Made by a program: the position numbers and the translations under genes. DNA of 64,000 nt, from assembly GCA_030549495.1 (NCBI GenBank), contig JAUIRK010000567.1, forward strand, positions 1,024,001 to 1,088,000, given 5' to 3'. Source of the DNA: Nectonema munidae (lineage: Eukaryota; Nematomorpha; Nectonematoida; Nectonematidae). Of this stretch, positions 1-12,400 are shown piece after piece. The notes under the pieces were generated by a model, which saw only the letters and a program-made list of their open reading frames with translations, was not told the origin of the DNA and made no database searches. The first letter of the stretch is position 1, and each line of letters opens with the position of its first letter.

Positions 1-1831
1 TTTTTTCTGAAATTTTTTTGTTTTTATAGCATTTGTCTCTGCAAACTTGCTCACTGTTCATTGAATACTGAATTCGCAAACGAATTCTGATTTTTTAGAA
101 CTTGAAACAAACAAAACAAAAAGTTTTTTTTAAAACTCAAAAAGAATTGTGAACGGAATCGTACCAGAAGATTGGTATCCTACCATTACTAGTTAAAATA
201 AGAAGTAAGTACATTCAACTTCACAGAATTATTTTTTCTCCAAAAATTATTTTTTACGAGAATCAAGTTAATATCATTTAAAAATTTTAGTAAGTGATAA
301 TTCAAAATTTTAGTCAGGCAAAACTCAAAAATGAGCTTAAGTTTAGACTTGAAAAAAAGTTTCGGCAAGTATCGACAAATGTTTAGCAATGCCGATTTTT
401 GAAAATAGGCGATTATTACCGATTCGGATCGGCACATCCATCCATACATACAACTCTTACAATTGAGTGGCACAATTTAAAAATGAGGAGGATTTAAATT
501 TAAATGCTATTTAAATTCGTCGTATTTCTCTCCAACCTAGGCAGAAGTCTTCTCTTGAAATTACTTCTGGCAAACTCTTAATTCTGAAAAATGCCATCTT
601 CTTTTTGGAATATAAAAACTACTCTACGCTGAATTTAATACTAATGATGTGTTATAGTAATGATTTAGGATTATTAATTTAGTTTTTGTAATTCATGGTT
701 AATTCTATTTCGAAGAAAAGTATTCACTTTTTTTAAGGATAGAGATTTGCCTTAGAGCAAAAGTTTTGAAAGTATGTTAGAAAAGACTTAAGTATATATA
801 GTATATACTACATACGCTCTTGCATACGTTTCACTCTCCATTCCAAGTGATATCTTTTTCTTCTCCTCCTCCTCCTCCTCCTGCTTCCTTCTTCAGAGAT
901 TGTAGGTAGATGCATCTTTCTTGCATTCATGATATTTAGACTTTATTCGTGATATATTTTTTGTGCTTCCTTGTACTTGCGCCAAAACCTTGCAGAATTA
1001 CTTTTCTCTCACAATGTGAGTTCTTATGTTTTGAATGCAATGTTTAAAATAGCGCATTTTTTGAATTCATCCCATTTTTTAAGCTTGTAAGTATATCACA
1101 ATTTAAATGTTTGCAAACCGTCTCACGTTATTTTGTAGGGATGTCAGGATAGCTAATCGAACCGGGAGCGCCTATTCAATATTAAACGCTTACAGCGCTC
1201 TTCCATCTGCTCAAGCAAAATTAAGCTTTTACCAAGGTTCTAAGTTTGAAAGAGAACAAACATTCTGCACGACTTTAAATACTTTTTGAAAGAAATGTGA
1301 TACGTTCCCCTTCAATTATTATTATTATTAATAATCGTCGTAGGCAATTGCCTGATTTGTCCCGAGTAGCTGTATTATTAGTTACTAAGGAAAAGGCAAA
1401 TCCTCCTCATTATTTAGATTAACGTTGGGTATTATGTCATTATCCAGTGCGTTAGTTAGAGCACTTCGGCTATTAGATTCATAAAAAAAATGCTATTATT
1501 CTTCGATTACGAATTTGACATGCGTCAATCTGCATGAATGTCGGGAGATTAAATATACAAGGTTTTGCATGTAGGCTTCAAGATTGCTTTGCTTACAACG
1601 CATTTTACCCATTCTTGTGCTCATGACGCTGGTTCATTCAAATTTTTTAGCAAAATATCTCGTCTATCTATTTAGATACTCTTGTCGCTGGTTACACACA
1701 CGACCTTTTAAATCGGTGGTTGATCATTCGTAACGAGTTATTTTTAAAATCAAGCATTTGCGAAAATCCAAGACGAAATCATATGCGCGCAATTCAAGTG
1801 ATCCCCGAACACTTGTAAAATGAGCTAGAAG
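1..1831. other. No recognisable gene
   Basis: AT-rich sequence with short open frames that match no family I know. A pyrimidine-rich CCT microsatellite lies near 860-885 and a TA-rich stretch near 790-815. The end near 1790-1830 becomes more GC-balanced and leads into the open frame at 1832. Confidence 0.6.
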
Positions 1832-2179
1832 ATGTGCGACATCTCTAAGTGCAGACATAACTGCTTCACCGGTTCCTCCTTGTCCAGAAAAATTAGCGAA
1901 AGTCTTCTACAACAAAGTAAGCAGACGCAACTCAGCAAACAGCAGATCGATAGGAAAGCAGTCGGCGCTTCAAGCAATCCCCTCTTGAGGAAAGCCATCT
2001 CCTCTGACAAGATTTCCAACTGTCAAGCTAACAACTTGAAGAATTCCGCCAACGATATGAAGAATGAAGCAGCACTCTGCTTGACCAGCACACAAAGTTT
2101 TTCCATATCCAGTGGTATATTCCTTTTTTTATTTTGCTGTGTTTTTGGGAAAGTCATAGTCACAAAATTGGTGAAATGA
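1832..2179 (+). CDS. Hypothetical 115-residue open frame
   Basis: I do not recognise this protein. The frame starts MCDISKCRHNCF, is hydrophilic and rich in Ser, Lys and Gln for about 95 residues, and ends in a hydrophobic run (GIFLFLFCCVFG) that could be one membrane segment. Its base composition is less AT-rich than its surroundings, which is why I list it. A possible splice donor (GTATAT) lies near 2113, just before the hydrophobic run, so that tail may be intron rather than protein. The opposite strand is also partly open, which weakens the case. It could be a first exon or chance. Confidence 0.25.
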   Translation: MCDISKCRHNCFTGSSLSRKISESLLQQSKQTQLSKQQIDRKAVGASSNPLLRKAISSDKISNCQANNLKNSANDMKNEAALCLTSTQSFSISSGIFLFLFCCVFGKVIVTKLVK

Positions 2180-2261
2180 ACTTTCCAAACTTCTGCCAAC
2201 ACATCGTGGGGAATTAGAAGATTTCGATAATTTACGAACTTCGAGAACGAGGATCTTAAAA

Positions 2262-2525
2262 TTAACCCATTTACGACCAATGTTCCTATTTTGGAACATA
2301 AGTAATTTCATCTTCGTCTGCTTTTTTCAATGACTTTGAATATAAATCGTCTGCGTTTTTTTAGATATCGTCTGCTTTGTTTGGTCTTAACCCATTTAAG
2401 ACCAAGCAAAGCAGACGATATCTAAAAAAAACGCAGACGATTTATATTCAAAGTCATTGAAAAGAGCAGACGAAGATGAAATTACTTATGTTCCAAAATA
2501 GGAACATTGGTCGTAAATGGGTTAA
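2262..2525. mobile_element. Inverted dimer of a TTAA-flanked MITE
   Basis: Two copies of one short element lie head to head and form a near-perfect palindrome with arms of about 120 bp. The right copy runs from CCCATTTAAGACC (2391) to GGTCGTAAATGGG (2521), with TTAA at 2387-2390 and 2522-2525. The left copy is reversed and starts TTAA-CCCATTTACGACC (2262); it lacks the last few bases at the centre. Each copy carries repeats of the motif GCAGACGA and a small palindrome around GTTCC/GGAAC. TTAA targets and CCC/GGG ends suggest a piggyBac-like non-autonomous family. A single copy lies at 8180-8350. Confidence 0.75.
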
Positions 2526-3049
2526 ATGGGTTAAGCAAGTTTGTTCAGTTGTTTTAAAAGTCGGAATTTAAAAGAATTGCCGGAATTTGATTTGTCGAGA
2601 CCCAGCTTTAAAGTAAAAAAGTATGCACATGTCAAAAATTTATTCTTCATTATATATATTATATAAAAGCATTAATTTGAGTTTGTTTCTTCGTTTGTAC
2701 TAATTTAAATGAAATTTCCTTCAAAATTCGTTCGTTATAATGAAACTTTGTTTTAACCAGAGTTATAAGTAAATTTGCTATAGAATTGGAGAAGCGCATA
2801 TGCAAGTTATATACGGTATTAGCAAGCATTACGCTCGTTTGTAGTAAAAATGGAAATGAGATTTGTAGTTGCTGTTTTTTACTACTTGTAGAGTACAGTT
2901 TCCAAATATTACAAATTTAATCAAGAAATGCAAACTTTCTACTGAGCAAGAATTGAAATTTTGTACATTTAAAATAGAATTTTTTTTCAAAAGTTTAGGG
3001 TTCGATGTTATCAAAGGCCAAAATAGCGAATCGAAGATGCCAACCCAGG
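2526..3049. other. AT-rich spacer, nothing recognised
   Basis: No gene, RNA or known repeat is visible. Short open frames on both strands overlap each other and show no domain. Confidence 0.5.
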
Positions 3050-3232
3050 AATAAAGGTAAAAGTACCGTGGGTGTGTTTTCATTGACAAGGCACCGATAT
3101 GACCAGTTTGACAGACATAGTTTGACCCGCTTATGTCAAACTATGAACAAATTGGTATCGATGAGGAATCGAACCCAGAGGCTTCCGTGCTGAGTGCATC
3201 ATCTCAACCAACCTACCATGCCACCTAGTAAT
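3050..3232 (-). repeat. tRNA-derived SINE, family 1, copy 1
   Basis: Read on the minus strand, the head carries a pol III A-box-like stretch (GGCATGGTAGGTTGGTTGAG) followed about 30 bases later by a B box (GGTTCGATTCC). The body continues TCATCGATACCAATTTG and the tail reads GTGCCTTGTCAATGAAAAC. The same order of blocks occurs at 45260 (plus) and 17275 (plus). The body of this copy has an extra segment compared with the 45-kb copy. No intact tRNA cloverleaf can be formed, so this is a SINE rather than a tRNA gene. Confidence 0.75.
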
Positions 3233-3375
3233 TTTAACTACAAAAAATCAAACAAAACGTAAATTTTGGCGAAAGCTTTGAATGAAAAAGTGGAAGAGAA
3301 AAACATTGCCCTATTTATATTATATAGGTAGAAGAATGGTCATTGTTTTGAGAAAGAAGGCCTTAGAGAAGGCAG

Positions 3376-3706
3376 CAGGCCTGTAGCTAGGACTTTTCAA
3401 TTGGGAGGGCTGGAAAAAATTTGGGGAGGGGGGGGGGGGGCTAAATATTTTCACAAAAAATTTTTTGCTACTTATGTTATCTCTCCCCCATTCAAAAATT
3501 TTTTTTTTGTAAATTACTGAAAATAAATTAAAGTCGGAGGGAGATAACTAATAAGTACCAAATTTTTATATATAGTCTAAAAATAAACCATTTTTTGAAC
3601 CCTTTATTGATATCGAAATATATTAGGTTGGGGGAGGGGGGGCTCTGAAACTGAGTTGGGGAGGGGGGGGCTTGGCCCCCTCCTGCCCTCGCTGGCTACG
3701 GGCCTG
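3376..3706. mobile_element. hAT MITE, 331 bp, exact ends
   Basis: The element begins CAGGCCTGTAGCTAG and ends with the inverted copy CTGGCTACGGGCCTG. It is flanked on both sides by the identical 8-bp duplication GAAGGCAG (3368-3375 and 3707-3714), the target size of hAT transposons. Inside there are G-rich runs near both ends, a poly-G of about 14 at 3427, and no coding frame. Its transposase source is not identified in this window. Confidence 0.88.
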
Positions 3707-3714
3707 GAAGGCAG

Positions 3715-4222
3715 ATAAGTACACACGTTTTGACAAGATGAGAAGCAACACATTGGATATGAAATCGTTGCATCTTTATATCTTTTCTACAAAGATAGCA
3801 ATTTTGAATTGAGCATTTGAATTACGAGAGATAACTATATTACCACCCATTTTTGGTTTTATACGATCTGAACAAAATGTCCTTAAAAAGTTCTTGAAAT
3901 TTTACAACAGAAAGACTCTCGTTGAAGTTCAGTCTATTTCAAAATTGAAGGAGATGAACACATCAAAATTCGGTGGAAACTACGTATTTGTAGCTTTGTA
4001 TATATCCGTAAATTTTAAGATGGAGAAAAATATCATTTTTTTGCGTGCAGAAGCAAAGGCGCTCTCAGAGCAAGCTCTCGAAATCCTTTTCGAACAAAAA
4101 GTAGAGTTTAGTCTTGTGGGTGAGCGCCATTAAAAAGATTGTAATTGGTGTGAGGCAAGAAAAGGCTTTTGTAAAAGTGTATCGGCATTGTTTTTTGCAA
4201 GTAAGAAACGTTTTGCCTGTTT
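3715..4222. other. Spacer with a weak open frame
   Basis: A 79-residue frame at 3894-4133 reads in part LSEQALEILFEQKVEFSLV and the same strand stays partly open to about 4220. This could be the decayed N-terminal side of the hAT transposase that follows or an unrelated relic. I cannot assign it. Confidence 0.3.
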
Positions 4223-6352
4223 CAGTGTATCACTGATATCGACTTATTTGTGAGAAATATGTGATATGTGATTAAACCAAGTTTGATTGCTGTTATTTAT
4301 CATTAAACCCCAAAAATTGAACTTGAAAACTTTTTGGAAACCCCTTTTGTTAAAAAGAAGCATCAAACTTAGTGTTTCCTAATCTGTCAGAAAAAGCCAT
4401 ATGCTTAGATTTTTTGAATCGATGGCCAACTCATTAGCGCGTTAAGTACCGGACAAAGCAGGTTCACTTTTTTGAATTTCTACTGATTTCAGCTAAAAAC
4501 CTATCAGCGTCTGCTGAACGGGTTATCAAACCAATTTTTCATCAAGTTAATATTTTCTTGTAAAAAGGAGTCGTTTAAAGTGTCTTTAAAAAATAAAGCT
4601 GCAATACCTTCTTCATACACTGAAATTCTAATTAAGATTCGGTATTTCTTTGCCAAGTTCATTGATGCAGATTTTAAAGAGAAGCGCGCATGAATTGAAG
4701 ACTAAGGTAAAGTTGCTTTTTATTTGAAAAACAGCTGTTGAAGAAGACTGACTGACTGATACCTATTTTTGAAATGGGATTCAAAGAACCTGAACGTTTT
4801 TAAAGAGAATCCATAGGTTTTAAGTTTAGACAACATTTGACTATGGGAAATTGAATTTAGTTTTTTCAAGAAATTTTAGTAAGTGAACATTCAAAATTTT
4901 AGTTAATTTAAAAACTAAAGTTGAAAATAATTTTTAGGATGCTCAATATTGAACTTGATTGGAAACTATGTTATAGTGTATGTTATGATGGAGCACCAGA
5001 AATGTTAGGAACACATCAAGCTTTCACAGCTCGTGTAAGGAAAGAAAATTCAAATGTAATAATTGTTCATTGCTTTCTCCATCGGGAAATGATTGTTTCT
5101 CACAAGCTTTTCAGGTGAATTACCCAAAGTATACTGCAAGATGTAATAAAGATAGTAAATTTCATTAAAGCTAAAGCCCTTGATTCACTAATATTTACGA
5201 AATTGTGTTTGAACTTTAATTAATTCTAAACATACAAATCTCCTTTATTTTTCTGAAGTTGGTTGTCGAGAGGAAAAGTATCAGAAAGATTACTTAAATT
5301 GAAAAATGAAATACAAATTTTCTTGATTGAAAAAAAGCATTCTTTACCCTTTAATCAATTCAAAGATCAGTAGTCGTTAATGCAAGTAGCATATCTTACT
5401 GATATATTTGCGGAAATCATTAAACTTGTTAATGCATGGCTGAGATCGTTCTTAGCCAGTGCCGGATTAAATAGTAGCAGATGTAGCAGCTGCTACAGGC
5501 TCCGCGCTTTACAAGGGCCGCGCGCTTACTTGAAAAATTTTTTTTTAACTTTTTGTAATATCTTTTAGTTTTTTTCAATTCTTCTTTTATATTTCCTCCT
5601 TAAAATAAATTTTTGCTCTTGAATTTTGTGGTTTTTATCTTTTTTGTAGAATCTAAATCAATTTTATTAAAAAAATTGTTTACTTCCTGACTATCATTTG
5701 TAAATTTAATCGATCTGCTACAGGCCCCGAACTTGGTAGATCTGGCACTGTTCTTAGCGAAAAAATTTGTCCGTTATATTAAATCTTTCGTTAGAAAAAA
5801 TGGCATCAAAAAAGACAGCATTTTGCCTTGTTTGAATTTACTTCTGGAAGATGAAAATTATTGAAAAATCTTTTCAATGCAGTTTATAAGAAATTCATTT
5901 CAAATTGGTTTTGAAGAAATTTCAAAAGTCAAACAGCTAGAAGAGGAACTCACAGGAATTCAATGTGATACAATTCTTTGTTATGTATTAAAAAAATGCT
6001 TGGGAAGCAAATCTCTGGAACGTTTTTTTGCCACAACGTTTTTATGTGGAGCTGCATTTTCAGCTTTAAAAGCGATTCAAACAAAACAAAGAAATGGGTT
6101 AGAAGTAGGAGATGATTTAAAAATCTTATAAAAAATTCTTAAACCCAAAGAGAAATTCAACTTTGAAAAAATTAAAAAACAAATATTACATTTTTGTAAA
6201 CATTTTTAACAATGTATTTTATATTAATATTACATTTTATAATAAATAAAATCAAAAAAATTGTATTAAAAAAAATTAAAAGGATTCCGTTCTTTCTTTT
6301 TATTTTCAAAGAATATCAATGTCTCTTCATTTAAAAAGGTTGGGATACACTG
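4223..6352 (+). mobile_element. Decayed ZBED5/SCAND3-like hAT transposon
   Basis: The coding relics match the domesticated-looking hAT family of ZBED5, SCAND3 and FAM200. At 4951-5115 the frame reads LDWKLCYSVCYDGAPEMLG followed by a HCFLHRE motif, the family's DGA and CxxH region. Downstream come RGKVSERLLKLKNEIQIFL (5250-5320) and the LAYLADIF-like VAYLTDIFAEIIKLVNAW (5380-5440). A 294-bp MITE then interrupts it (5457-5750), and the C-terminal part resumes at 5760-6131 (VKQLEEELTGIQCD). The right end is probably 6352, where CAGTGTATCCCAACC reads inward on the minus strand. The left end is uncertain: CAGTGTATCAC at 4223 is a candidate, but no matching 8-bp duplication is seen. The coding frame is broken many times and the N-terminal BED finger is not recognisable. 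Confidence 0.7.
5457..5750. mobile_element. hAT MITE, 294 bp, nested in hAT
   Basis: It begins CAGTGCCGGATTAAATAG and ends TAGATCTGGCACTG, with an inner repeated block GCTACAGGC near both ends. The flanks carry an identical 8-bp duplication TTCTTAGC at 5449-5456 and 5751-5758. It interrupts the transposase relic of the surrounding ZBED-like hAT between TDIFAEIIKLVNAWLRS and the C-terminal half, so it inserted after that element. It has no coding frame of its own. Confidence 0.9.
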
Positions 6353-8175
6353 TTTCGTGCTTTAGGGATACGCAAACAGGAAAACGATCAGAGATATGCG
6401 TGTTCACTGTTCAGTTAGTAGTTTTGAGTGTATCACTCAAAATTATTGTTCCGTTTAAATATACGTTAGAAGATTTCATTGAATAAAAGAATGCGTTTGG
6501 AGAAGAAGGCCTCTCTTGAATCGAGTGAAAGGAATGCTCAGCTTCGAACGTTTCTTTTTAGGCAGGCAGAGAAGCGATGCTCTGGCTGTAATTAAAGGAT
6601 TAACTCTCTCGAAGGGTGAAAAGGCGTGCAGGTGCCATCACAGCTTCATGTGTATGGGAGAGTGAAGAAACGCTAGCAGGGTGTGTTGCAGAGATTGATG
6701 TGGCTGGCGCCTCAGTCCCGAAGAGATGCTGTTGACATGGATTAAGGGGGCGTTAGTTGCAGGCGTTAGACTACTGATTAGAGTGATGACGTGCATTCAA
6801 ATTTATTCGCCTTCTCTGAGATGCACTTTGAAAGTAGGGTTCAACTTTGGCTCAATTTCTCAAAAACTACAAATCCGACCCAAACGTATCTTATATCAAT
6901 CGATGAGCTTTTTCTAACGCTACAAGATGATTTGGATTTGTTAGGTATAACCCTTATACCACTGAAAAGAGCGCTGAAAAATTGAAATCTTCAATAAAAG
7001 ATTTTCTTTTGAAGTATCCTCAAAAAACATAAATATGATGATAAATGAATATTTATTATTTTATGTTTCGCAATTAAAACATGAAACTTCATGAGAAGCA
7101 ATAAGTGAAGAAACAGAAGGCTTAACAAATTCTAAAAGGTTTCCTTGATGCGCGCATAACTCTACTTCGAGGTGATAGGAGTAAAGTTTGTCAAGCTTGA
7201 GTCTGATATTTAGCCTACAAAGTATTGTGCAATAAAGTTTTATTGTGCAGTTTTTCATCACATTTTTTCTTTTTTACCGGCCATTTAAAAAGATTGGACT
7301 TGAAAAGTATTTCAAAATATAATTGAATTGTGGATAAATGAATTAAAATGTATTGAATTTTTCCACAGTTGCAGAATTTATTTGTATTAATATATCATCA
7401 ACAAAATTTAATTGAGGTAGGTACCTGTATTTTTAAGTTTTTTTTTTGCGTTTTAAAGGGTTCCTTGAAATTTTGAGGTGCGCTAAAATTAGCATCCACC
7501 CTGAGCGACATTAAAATAAGTACGCCACTACTGGTAGTAGACTACACTTGTCTCTTCCTTTTTTTACAAATTAAAAATATGCAAAAATGCACAATGTTTT
7601 AATGGACCCCACGTGCCACAATTTGGGTAACTTAAAATTTTTTTTAAAGTCCTTGTAGGCTCTAGCAGGATAATTCGAGAAAAATTGGTTAAATCGTAAA
7701 AAAATATAACTGATTCTTACATCCATAAATGTATACGTCTACAATTCTAGCCCTCGAATCGAAATGAATTCATCTTTTTAGCATCTAATAGAGAGTAATT
7801 TTTAAAGTTTGAAACGCTTCTGAAAAGCCTTGTTTTATGCATTATATCTCTTAAAGTTTCAAAGTGAGTAAGTGATCTCGTTTAACACCCACAGCGCTTC
7901 CTAACATTTTCCCAAGCCCGAAAGAATAAATCCTTTATTTCTCTTTGTGATTATTTGTTTTCGTATTTATTTCAAATATAGACTTAGTGGATTTATTCCA
8001 AAAAAATCCTTACTTAACATGGCTAAATTTCACTTAGCTATACGAAAAGCACCTCCAAACTTTTTTCATGGCAGTCAGAACTTGTGATAGCTAAAAATGA
8101 TTTCAGAGTTTCACTGACTGACTGGGAAATTCACTTCCCGCAATAAAATTAATTTGCGCTAGCATTTGAGGCGTG
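6353..8175. other. No gene; possible hAT end at 7537
   Basis: A GC-richer patch at 6540-6750 matches nothing I know. The sequence at 7517-7540 (AAGTACGCCACTACTGG) resembles a hAT right terminus in reverse (CAGTAGTGGCGTACTT), but I could not find its left partner. The remainder is AT-rich. Confidence 0.4.
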
Positions 8176-8179
8176 TTAA

Positions 8180-8350
8180 CCCATTTAAGGCCAAGCAAAG
8201 CAGACGATATTTAAAAAACGCAGACGATATTTAAAAAAACGCAGACGATATTTAAAAAAACGCAGACGATTTATATTCGAAGTCATTGAAAAAAGCAGAC
8301 GAAGATGAAATTACTTATGTTCCAAAATAGGAACATTGGCCGTAAATGGG
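8180..8350. mobile_element. TTAA-flanked MITE, single copy, 171 bp
   Basis: It begins CCCATTTAAGGCCAAGC and ends GGCCGTAAATGGG between TTAA duplications at 8176-8179 and 8351-8354. It is homologous to both arms of the palindrome at 2262-2525. This copy has an expanded internal tandem repeat of about 20-21 bp (ACGCAGACGATATTTAAAAA, roughly three units at 8205-8260). CCC/GGG ends and a TTAA target point to piggyBac-type mobilisation, which is inference from the ends alone. Confidence 0.8.
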
Positions 8351-8354
8351 TTAA

Positions 8355-9482
8355 CGAAGCAATTGAAATGCGCTTCTTTCTACTTTAGATTTAGAAGCCA
8401 TCAGCTTGCTCTTTTCAAATGAGCTACGCGCTCAGTCACTCGCTTCTCATTCCTCCTCATCCTCCTCATTTTCTTCCTCTTCCTCTGATGTGCTCTCAAT
8501 GCCCCCGCCAAGAAAACTTTCTACGTATTCAGTTGATCAAGAAATTTTTGAATGAACCCGCTCCACTTTCTCTATGAAACGTGGGTGGATGAAGGCAATC
8601 ACGTCTTGATTCCTTAAGGCAACGAGTGGGGCAAAGGATCACTTGGTTAAAACGTCGTGGAAAAGCAAAGAAATCCTTAAAATCAGTGTGCGTGTTATTT
8701 ATTTTTATACTATATGTTTATTTAAGAGTCAAGCCTATTCAAATAAAGTTTAATATACTATTCTCATGAAATTCTGGCTTCCCACTTTCTCTACTCTTTG
8801 TTTCATTCAGTGTATGATGCTGCTATTTCGCCTTTAACTTTCTATATTTTACTTAGGACATGCACATGTCAATATTTTGAAATTTGTTTTTTACAAATCA
8901 CCTGTTTTCGGTCCGAATTTTTACAATACTCTATTTTTCATATGAAAATTTGATCATTTGGGACTTGAAGTAAGTACCTTCAAACAAATGCAATTAATAA
9001 AATTTTTGTTACTTTTACTCCAGTGATGTTGAATATTAAACACAAAGCTAATAAAAAAAACTAGCCATTAATTTTATTGTGAATAATTAAAACGCATTTT
9101 CTTTCTTCCGCTTAAAAATGGCGATCTTTTCACTTTATTGAATACATTTTTATTTTATAATAAATTTTATTTATCTTATTCCCTTCTTTACACTTGATTA
9201 TTTTATTCTTCTTATTTTCTTTTTGACTCAAAGGTAGAAAATTCTCTAACTGATTGGACATGCAAGTTTAAAGTGTAAACTAAATATGATCTTATTTTCA
9301 ATGCTGCAACTGACATTGTTATAATTTGTTGTAACCTTGCTCATAACTTGATTCACTTTTTTAACATGTATTACTCGTTTGGAATTTGATGGAATTGCAA
9401 GGACTGCCTTATTAGGCCCCGATCAGAAGATTCATGGACAAAAGATAAAAATTCAAATCTGAAAGTAGAAATATCTTCAATG
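8355..9482. other. Spacer, nothing recognised
   Basis: It contains a pyrimidine-rich TCC microsatellite at about 8450-8490 and long AT-rich stretches. No open frame of interest is seen. Confidence 0.5.
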
Positions 9483-9490
9483 AACTAATT

Positions 9491-12400
9491 CAGTGGCGGA
9501 TTTAAGGGGGGGGCGCACCCGGCGCGCGCCCCCCTTAAAATTATCAAAGTAAGTTGAAAAATAACTGGCAAAGTTATTTAGTTTTGTGTAACTTTGAAAT
9601 TTTTTAATTTCAAATATAATGTTTGTTGTGTTTGAATGATGGAGTTAATGAATACTTTCTCTATATTTTTTTACTATTCTCTTTAAAATGTTTTGGAAAT
9701 TGCACTCTTGAAAAAGTTTTTTGTTAATTTAAAAAAACTGTATAAAAATTTTTTAAATATAATTTTCTCTAGTTGTTTCATGGCCTGTTTGTTTGCAAAT
9801 CTTAAAGTTCATTTTACGACCACTCTTCAAATTTGACTTAAAGTGTTTGAAATACATAAACTTATTATATTGAGTAAACGTAGTAAGTTATAATTATTAT
9901 TTTGTATTAACAATTTTGGATCATTTTTTGTTTGATCAAAATTTTTTTTGATTAATTACTATATAAACAAGTAACTATTCCTGAATTCGTTTTTTGATAA
10001 TGAACAAAAGAAAAATATCAGATTACTTCAAATCAAGAAACACAGAAGATGGCAAGAAAAAGTTTTTTTTCACTTAAAAAATTTTTTTAGATATATGTTT
10101 ACTTTTTATTTAAGACTTTCAAGTGATAATGCCGAACGTATTCAAATAACCTCAGACAAACTTGTTACTAAAGAAACTTTTAGTGAAAACTTGGAAGCTG
10201 GCCCTAGTAGTCAAATCATGGATACTGATGATTTGCCTACAACATTTCTTGTTGAACATACTCAAAACAATATTTCTACTGAGAGATAGGAAGCACTTGA
10301 AAATAACTTGCCAGACATTAGTCTTTTTGATCATAAAGCTAACGATCAGATGAAGTTTTACTTTATTGAGAAGCGCTTTCCAGAACCAACTTTCAAGTTT
10401 CCCTCAAAACTATACAAGGATAAAAGAAAAGCGACTGGCGAAATGAAACGGCATTGTCAAAGAGAGTGGTTCAACATTTTTAAGTTTATTGGTTATTCTA
10501 AATTAAAAGACGGCATTTTTTGTATTGCATGCCGTTTTTTTCCCAACAATTCACATCGATCTGGAAAAAAGTTCATAACGGAAGTGTATAATAATTGGAA
10601 AGATGCAAAAGAAGATATAAAAAATCATAGTGTAACTGAATATCACTTGTCATCAATGTTTAGAATGAAAACTTTCGTCGAAACATACCAAAATCTTTCT
10701 AAGCGTGTTGATGCCTCACTAAACGTATGCTCTGCTGAAAGGATAGAACGGAATCGAAAAATTCTTAAGTCTATTACAAAATCATTGATATTTTGTGGCC
10801 GACGCGGAATTGCCTTACGAGGCCACAGAGATGACGACACAATAAATTGCACTGACTACAACCATGGTAATTTTGAGGAACTTTTAAACTTTAGAATAGA
10901 CTCTGGGGATTACATTTTAGCAGATCATTTTAAAAATTGTAACTTGTCAAAATGAACTATTGGGTTGCATTAAAAGATATATACAGAGTGAAATTGTTAG
11001 AGAATTATATGAACAGCCATTTGGACCATACTTCGGACTACAATGTGATGAGGTAAATGATGTAAGCAATTGGGAACAACTAGGAATTGTTTTACGATAT
11101 ACACGGGATAATAAACCTATCGAAAGGTTGTTTGAATTTGTACAATGTGAAAGCACAAGGGCGCTGGACATTTGTGAAAATGTTATTAAATCACTTTCTA
11201 CTGCTGGAATAGATGTAGGATTCTGTCGTTCCCAAACAGTGGATGGGGCAGCAAACATGTCAGGAAAGTACAATGGTTTTGCTGCAAAATTTCTAGAAAT
11301 ATCTCCAAAAGCAACATATCATTACTGCAGTAACCACGATTTAAATCTTGTTCTCTGCAAGAGTAGTCAGGTGCGAGAAATTCATCTAATGTTAGACGTA
11401 CTAAAACAACTCGGAATTTTTTTTCATATCTCCCCAAAGAGATGTAGGCGTCTTGAACAATCTGTAAATACCATCAACAAAGAAAGGACAACAAAAATGT
11501 TATTACAAAGTCAAAAATGAAGATATTTTGTGAAACACGATGGGTAGAAAAAATAACAACACTGCAGGATTTTGAGGATCTTTATGAAGCTTTACTTGCA
11601 TGTTTGGATGCAATTGGCTCTTATGAATGCGAATGGGCTGGCAAGGCCGTAACAGAGGCATATGGGCTAATGAAGCGCATAACAGATTGCACGTTTATCA
11701 TCAGTTTCCAAACAGTGTTATATATTTTTGGATACTTCATGGGACTCAGCAACAAACTGCAGGGAACTGAAATGGACGTAATTCAAGCTTACAACATGGT
11801 AGAACTGATTAGGGAAACTCTCAAATCTGCAAGAACCAATGAAGCTGAATATGATATCATATATTCAAATTCAGAAAAAATGATAAACTTAGCTGGCATT
11901 TCAATGACAATTCCTAGAAGATGCAGTAAGCAAACACTTAGAAATAATATTGAAGCTGTAGATGCAAAGGAGTATTTCAAACGAGCAGTTTTCATACCAT
12001 TTGTGGATGGTGTTGTACAACAAATAGATATCAGATTTAGTACACTTGCTAAAGCAGCTCTTCGTGGTTTTTACTTGCTACCAAGCAATCTTTGCAAAAT
12101 TACAGAGGAAACAGTTTCTTCCCTAATTGATTTTCACAATACCGATTTACCATCCTCTTCTACATTTTCTCAAGAACTAGAGCTTTGGAAGAAGTTATGG
12201 CTTAGCCAAGAAGACACTCCAACCACTTTAGTTTCCACGCTACAGACATAAGAACCTGTCCAAATCTATTTCCGAACATTACTAAAGTTTTACATTTTTT
12301 ACAACTAACAGCAGTTTCTTCAAGTGGAGTTGAACGTGGAAACTCCTCTCTAAAACATATTAAAGGAGCATCCAGGAGTTCTATGACGGAAGAAAGATTA

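Noticed and set aside
7061-7540. Possible hAT element ending CCACTACTG near 7537
   Set aside because: No matching left terminus or target duplication could be found.
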